From contig WFUK01000309.1 in NCBI GenBank assembly GCA_015485015.1, positions 1 through 10,039 on the forward strand: a stretch of 10,039 bases of DNA. The letters run 5' to 3'. Shown here piece by piece: positions 6,333 through 10,039 of this stretch. How positions within the stretch are numbered: the stretch's first letter is position 1; each line of letters opens with the position of its first letter. The notes under the pieces were generated by a model, which made no database searches, had not been told where the DNA came from, and saw nothing but the letters and a program-made list of their open reading frames with translations. Both the position numbers and the translations under genes were made by a program. The stretch comes from Paracoccaceae bacterium. Its GTDB lineage: Bacteria > Pseudomonadota > Alphaproteobacteria > Rhodobacterales > Rhodobacteraceae.

Positions 6333-9166
6333 GTCCATTCCTTCCCGTAAGCGATGTCTTTTGGCCCTTGGCCGACCGGCGAGATTTGCGGTGCGGTGTC
6401 CGGGGAGGATTGTAGATCAGCCGGTGCATCGACCCGCTTGATATTGACCCGAAGGTCAAACCACGCGGCTTGGCCCGTAACCGGATCGGAGTTGTTCCAG
6501 CGCTGGCCATCGCCGCGCGCGGGCAGCAATTCATGGATCAGGTGGTTGAGCAGGAAGCCTTTTTTGGTTTCCGGCGCATCTTTTGATAGCGCCCAGGCGC
6601 CTTTTCTTTTGCCGATCGCGTTCCATGTCCAGATGGTTTTGCCGTTTAGCGCATCCATCCGCACAGCAGGCACGGTGATGGTGCCATGGGTCGAGGTAAC
6701 CACCGCCCAATCGCCTTCATTAAAGCCATGCTCGGCCCACAGCTCGCCCGAGATAAACATCGGGTTGGTGCCGTGGATCTGACGCAGCCATGCGTTTTGT
6801 GTGCCCCATGAATGATACATCGCCATCGGCCGCTGGGTGAGGGCATGAACGGGGTATTCTTCGTTATCCACAAGGGTTTGCTCAAAGGGTTCATACCAGA
6901 TTGGCAAGGGATCCATCGCCATTTTCACCTGTTCGCGCAGGCGCTCGGGGGGCTGGATATCGCCATGGCCTTCGGCAGCAAGGCGGAATTTTTGCAGGAT
7001 TTCCTGATAAACCGTAAACACATAAGGGCTTTCTTTATCGAAAATCCCGCGCTCCACCGCCCATTCCTGATAGCCCTTGTTCCATGGTTTGTAAAAGGCG
7101 TTGGATGGTTCGATATGGTCAACCCAGAAACCGCCATTCTCGATATACCGGTCGATCTGCTCGGGGTTCGGCTCGCCGCGCCCCTTGCCGTCCTGATCCT
7201 TGCCGCGCCAGCCCGCCAAGGGGCCAACGCCCGGACGGCGCTCGTGATTAACCATATAATCGGCGTAATCCTTGAATTTGGCAGAACCATCTTCATTAAC
7301 CATGCCGGGCAGACCAAGCCGTGCGCCCAGCTCGATCAGCACGGATTGGAAGCCGCGCACATCGCGATCCGGCTCCACCACCGGCCAGCGGATGCTGTCG
7401 GCCAGCCCGTCCGCCTCGCAGATCGGGCGATCCAGCAGGCTGATGCAATCATGGCGCTCAAGATAGGTGGTATCTGGCAGGATCAGGTCGGCAAAGGCCA
7501 CCATTTCCGAGGAATAAGCATCGGAATAGATGATATTGGGGATGACATAATTGCCGTCTTCGTCTTTATCCTTCAGCATATCCATCACCTTGGTGGTGTT
7601 CATGGAGCTGTTCCACGACATATTCGCCATATACATAAACAGCGTGTCGATCTTGTAAGGATCGCCGGCATGGGCATTGGAAATCACCATATGCATCAGG
7701 CCGTGGGCCGATAGCGGATTTTCCCATGTAAAGGCTTTGTCGATCCGCTTGGCCTTGCCGTCTTCATCCAGACACAGGTCTTCCGGCCCGCGCGGATAGC
7801 CCAGATGCGGGCCATTCAGCGGCGCACCGGGGGTTACGGTATGGTGCGGCTTGGGGTGAGCCTCTACCGATTTTGGATAGGGCGGCTTGAAGCGGAACCC
7901 GCCGGGCACCTCGACCGAGCCGATCAGGATTTGCAGAATATGCAAAGCGCGGGCGGTCTGGAAGCCGTTGGAATGGGCCGAAATACCGCGCATAGCGTGC
8001 ATGGCCACGGGGCGGCCAATCATCTTCTCGTGCTTTTCGCCCTTCCAATCGGTCCACGGGATATCCAGCGTGATTTCTTCCTCAAAGGCCACGCGGGCAA
8101 TCTCGGCTGCGATCGAGCGGATGCGATCAGCGGAAATGCCTACGCGCTCGGCTACCGCATCCGGCGTATATTCATCGGTCAGATATTTCTCGGCAAGGAT
8201 TTCAAAGGCAGGGCGGCATTGCACGCCGTTTACCTCCACCATGCCGCTCATCGCAGGCTTGGCACCTTTGGTTTCGTAAGGCACGGCTTTGCCCGTGGCG
8301 CGATCCCAGACCAACTGGTTATCGTCTGCATCCCGAACCATCAGCCCGTATTCGGCGCTGCCCTCAACCTGGTTCACCAAGAAAGGCATATTGGTATAGC
8401 GGATCAGATAATCCAGATCGACCTTGCCAGCCTTCAGCAGCTCATGGATCAGCGACAGGATAAACAGCCCGTCTGTGCCCGGGGTAATGCCGACCCATTC
8501 GTCAGCGATGGCATTATAGCCCGAGCGGATCGGGTTCACGCCAATGATCTTGGCGCCGTTGGCTTTCAGCTTGCCAAGGCCCATTTTGATCGGGTTGGAA
8601 TCATGATCTTCGGCCACGCCAAAAATCATAAACAGCTTGGCGCGGTCCCAATCCGGCGCACCGAACTCCCAGAACGCGCCGCCCATGGTATAAATACCGC
8701 CAGCCGCCATATTGACCGAGCAAAACCCGCCATGGGCTGCATAATTCAGGGTGCCGAAATTTTGCGCCCACCAGCCGGTCATGGATTGCGATTGATCGCG
8801 GCCCGTAAAGAAAGCCAGCTTTTTGGGGTCATTTTTGCGAATCGGGTCCAGCAGACCGGTGGCGATTTCAAAGGCTTCTTCCCACGAGATATCCTCGAAT
8901 TTGCCTTCGCCACGCTCGCCAACCCGCTTCATCGGATTGCGCAGGCGAGAGGGGGAATAATGCTGCATGATACCAGCAGAACCTTTGGCACAAAGCACAC
9001 CCTTATTGACCGGATGGTCCTTGTTGCCCTCGATATATTTTACCTTGCCGTCCTTCATATGGACATTGATACCGCAGCGACACGCACACATATAACAAGT
9101 GGTGCGGCGGATTTCGTCGCTAACCACTGGCGAGGTGTCCAGCTTAGGCTGATGATGCTTCGTCAT
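6329..9166 (-). CDS. soeA: Molybdopterin oxidoreductase catalytic subunit, probable sulfite dehydrogenase SoeA
   Basis: A 945-residue DMSO-reductase-superfamily enzyme. Near the N-terminus, CYMCACRC supplies Cys24/27/31, and Cys59 in VLCAKG completes a [4Fe-4S] site. Molybdopterin domains follow; Cys149 in AHGGFCSVN sits where the molybdenum ligand is expected. The C-terminal dinucleotide-binding domain spans roughly 770-900 (HSWGTQNAWLRQIHGTNP). There is no twin-arginine signal, so catalysis is cytoplasmic. Size, cysteine ligand, lack of Tat signal and the DmsC-type anchor fit SoeABC, which oxidises sulfite to sulfate with quinone reduction in purple sulfur bacteria and Roseobacter relatives. 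Such genes are often annotated as formate dehydrogenase; polysulfide or thiosulfate reductase are alternatives. GGGGGA precedes the ATG. Superfamily is certain, substrate is inferred. Confidence 0.75.
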   Translation of the reverse strand: MTKHHQPKLDTSPVVSDEIRRTTCYMCACRCGINVHMKDGKVKYIEGNKDHPVNKGVLCAKGSAGIMQHYSPSRLRNPMKRVGERGEGKFEDISWEEAFEIATGLLDPIRKNDPKKLAFFTGRDQSQSMTGWWAQNFGTLNYAAHGGFCSVNMAAGGIYTMGGAFWEFGAPDWDRAKLFMIFGVAEDHDSNPIKMGLGKLKANGAKIIGVNPIRSGYNAIADEWVGITPGTDGLFILSLIHELLKAGKVDLDYLIRYTNMPFLVNQVEGSAEYGLMVRDADDNQLVWDRATGKAVPYETKGAKPAMSGMVEVNGVQCRPAFEILAEKYLTDEYTPDAVAERVGISADRIRSIAAEIARVAFEEEITLDIPWTDWKGEKHEKMIGRPVAMHAMRGISAHSNGFQTARALHILQILIGSVEVPGGFRFKPPYPKSVEAHPKPHHTVTPGAPLNGPHLGYPRGPEDLCLDEDGKAKRIDKAFTWENPLSAHGLMHMVISNAHAGDPYKIDTLFMYMANMSWNSSMNTTKVMDMLKDKDEDGNYVIPNIIYSDAYSSEMVAFADLILPDTTYLERHDCISLLDRPICEADGLADSIRWPVVEPDRDVRGFQSVLIELGARLGLPGMVNEDGSAKFKDYADYMVNHERRPGVGPLAGWRGKDQDGKGRGEPNPEQIDRYIENGGFWVDHIEPSNAFYKPWNKGYQEWAVERGIFDKESPYVFTVYQEILQKFRLAAEGHGDIQPPERLREQVKMAMDPLPIWYEPFEQTLVDNEEYPVHALTQRPMAMYHSWGTQNAWLRQIHGTNPMFISGELWAEHGFNEGDWAVVTSTHGTITVPAVRMDALNGKTIWTWNAIGKRKGAWALSKDAPETKKGFLLNHLIHELLPARGDGQRWNNSDPVTGQAAWFDLRVNIKRVDAPADLQSSPDTAPQISPVGQGPKDIAYGKEWT

Positions 9167-9304
9167 ACTTCCCCCAAAGATTATCGGCCCATTTGCAAGG
9201 CCGCCTAACGCTCAGGCATAATACATTCGAAAATTGTAATCCATAGATATTATGGGGCTTGTTGCCGCATCCGCGCCGGCGGCATATTTGTGCCTTGGCG
9301 GTGG

Positions 9305-9330
9305 CATTTTTGAAGTAAACTTCCAAAATG
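9305..9330. promoter_or_regulatory. 26-base near-perfect palindrome upstream of soeA
   Basis: CATTTTTGAAGT and ACTTCCAAAATG flank a two-base AA centre; 11 of 12 positions are complementary. It lies about 140 bases upstream of the soeA start and about 50 bases beyond the rluE stop. Its size and symmetry suit a dimeric repressor or activator site for the soe operon. There is no run of T after it on the minus strand, so it is unlikely to be the rluE terminator. A second, weaker dyad (CCATA-N5-TATGG) lies at 9241-9255, nearer soeA. Confidence 0.35.
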
Positions 9331-9378
9331 GGCTGCGGCGCCGTGGCCTCGCCTTCGGCTCGGCAAGAGGCGCTTGGC

Positions 9379-9924
9379 TTAATCGCTGCGCCATTCGCCA
9401 CTAGCCAAGCCGTCCAGTGTCCATTCCCCGATGCGCCAGCGGATCAGGCGCAGGGTGGGGTGGCCAACCGCGGCGGTCATGCGGCGGACTTGGCGGTTTC
9501 TGCCCTCTCGAATGGTGATTTCTATCCAGCAATCCGCGACGGTTTTCCGAAAGCGCACCGGCGGGGTGCGGGGCCATAGCCATTTTGGTTCGTCAATTTC
9601 GCGGACATCCGCTTGGCCGGTCGGGCCGTCTTTCAGGGTTAGGCCGTTGCGCAGTTTAGTAAGGCTTGCCCCTGATATATCGCCTTCTATCTGAACGACA
9701 TAAGTTTTTTCCATCTTGTATTTCGGATCGGCGATCCGCGCTTGCAAGCGGCCATTATCGGTCAGCAGCAGCAGGCCTTCGCTGTCTTTATCGAGCCGGC
9801 CAGCGGGGTAAACCTTTGGCACGTCAATAAAGCTAGAGAGCGTCGGGCGCTTGGCGCCTTCGGTGCCCTTATCGGTGAATTGCGAAAGGACATTAAACGG
9901 TTTGTTGAAAATTATAAGGGTCAT
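9379..9924 (-). CDS. rluE: 23S rRNA pseudouridine synthase, RluE type
   Basis: A 181-residue enzyme of the RsuA/RluB/E/F family that converts a uridine in 23S rRNA (U2457 in E. coli for RluE) to pseudouridine. The catalytic aspartate is Asp45 in [15 protein letters not shown] (41-55); other family motifs are FNKPFNVL (6-13), MEKTYVV (71-77) and [10 protein letters not shown] (140-149). It lacks an N-terminal S4 RNA-binding domain, which favours RluE over RsuA, RluB or RluF. I chose the ATG at 9924 because the family sequence begins there ([10 protein letters not shown]). An upstream in-frame extension to 10035 would add 37 residues unlike the family and would overlap the divergent start at 10013. 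No strong Shine-Dalgarno is visible. Confidence 0.9.
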   Translation of the reverse strand: MTLIIFNKPFNVLSQFTDKGTEGAKRPTLSSFIDVPKVYPAGRLDKDSEGLLLLTDNGRLQARIADPKYKMEKTYVVQIEGDISGASLTKLRNGLTLKDGPTGQADVREIDEPKWLWPRTPPVRFRKTVADCWIEITIREGRNRQVRRMTAAVGHPTLRLIRWRIGEWTLDGLASGEWRSD

Positions 9925-10012
9925 GCGGGATGGGTAGCAGGTGCGGGGAAAAGGAGCAATGGCGGGCTGTGTCTGAAGTTGACGCAAACGCGGAAATCTA
10001 TAGGGTTGTGCG

Positions 10013-10039
10013 ATGTTTGATCCCAAAACCAACAATCCG
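10013..10039 (+). CDS. Possible start of a divergent gene, cut by window edge
   Basis: An ATG at 10013 preceded by AGGG opens MFDPKTNNP and runs off the right edge without a stop. It is divergent from rluE with an 88-base spacer. Nine codons are too few to name a family. It is listed because the region to its left otherwise has no reason to be free of a start on this strand. Confidence 0.3.

Noticed and set aside
7805..9208. Long plus-strand open frame (467 codons) opposite soeA.
   Set aside because: It is a shadow of the strongly conserved soeA coding sequence in a GC-rich genome; the product has no recognisable motif and the frame has no good ribosome site.
9335..9378. GC-rich inverted segments after the rluE stop as a terminator.
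   Set aside because: The pairing is imperfect and there is no T-tract on the minus strand after it.

Overview
The window looks like a chromosomal segment from a marine alphaproteobacterium, most likely the Rhodobacteraceae/Roseobacter group. This rests on moderately high GC, the style of the proteins, and a cytoplasmic SoeABC-type molybdoenzyme operon of the kind known from that group. I see no mobile elements, CRISPR arrays, tRNA or rRNA. Family names come from reading motifs; no database search was run.

Left part (1-2793). The first 91 bases are an exact inverted copy of bases 419-509, which lie inside the outer-membrane protein gene at 210-1172 (minus strand). Just right of this copy, on the minus strand, is what looks like the first ~24 codons of a uracil-DNA glycosylase-like gene. 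It breaks off where the inverted copy begins, at an 11-base stretch (AGATCGAGCTG) found at both sites. This geometry suggests a fold-back chimera at a contig end rather than native order. Next come the beta-barrel-like outer-membrane protein (minus) and, divergently, pyrB (aspartate carbamoyltransferase), whose stop overlaps the start of a small two-helix membrane protein with a bacterial PH-like domain.

Middle and right (2797-9166, all minus strand). In transcription order: soeA, soeB, soeC (molybdopterin catalytic subunit, four-cluster ferredoxin-like subunit, DmsC/NrfD-type anchor), which overlap one another; a strong intrinsic terminator; a stand-alone core MetE-like methionine synthase; and a ferric-reductase/MsrQ-like heme membrane protein. 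SoeABC would pass electrons from sulfite (or another oxyanion) to quinone with the catalytic face in the cytoplasm. With the MetE-like protein next door, a sulfur-metabolism theme is plausible, but that is inference.

Right end (9167-10039). A 212-base intergenic region with a near-perfect 26-base palindrome precedes soeA. Beyond it lies rluE (23S rRNA pseudouridine synthase, minus), and a possible divergent gene starts at 10013 and runs off the edge.

The most interesting non-coding signal is the 97-base leader between soeC and the metE-like gene. A terminator is followed at once by a second hairpin that buries the Shine-Dalgarno sequence, with CCCTT/AAGG segments that could pair in alternative ways. 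This resembles an attenuator or riboswitch-type control element.
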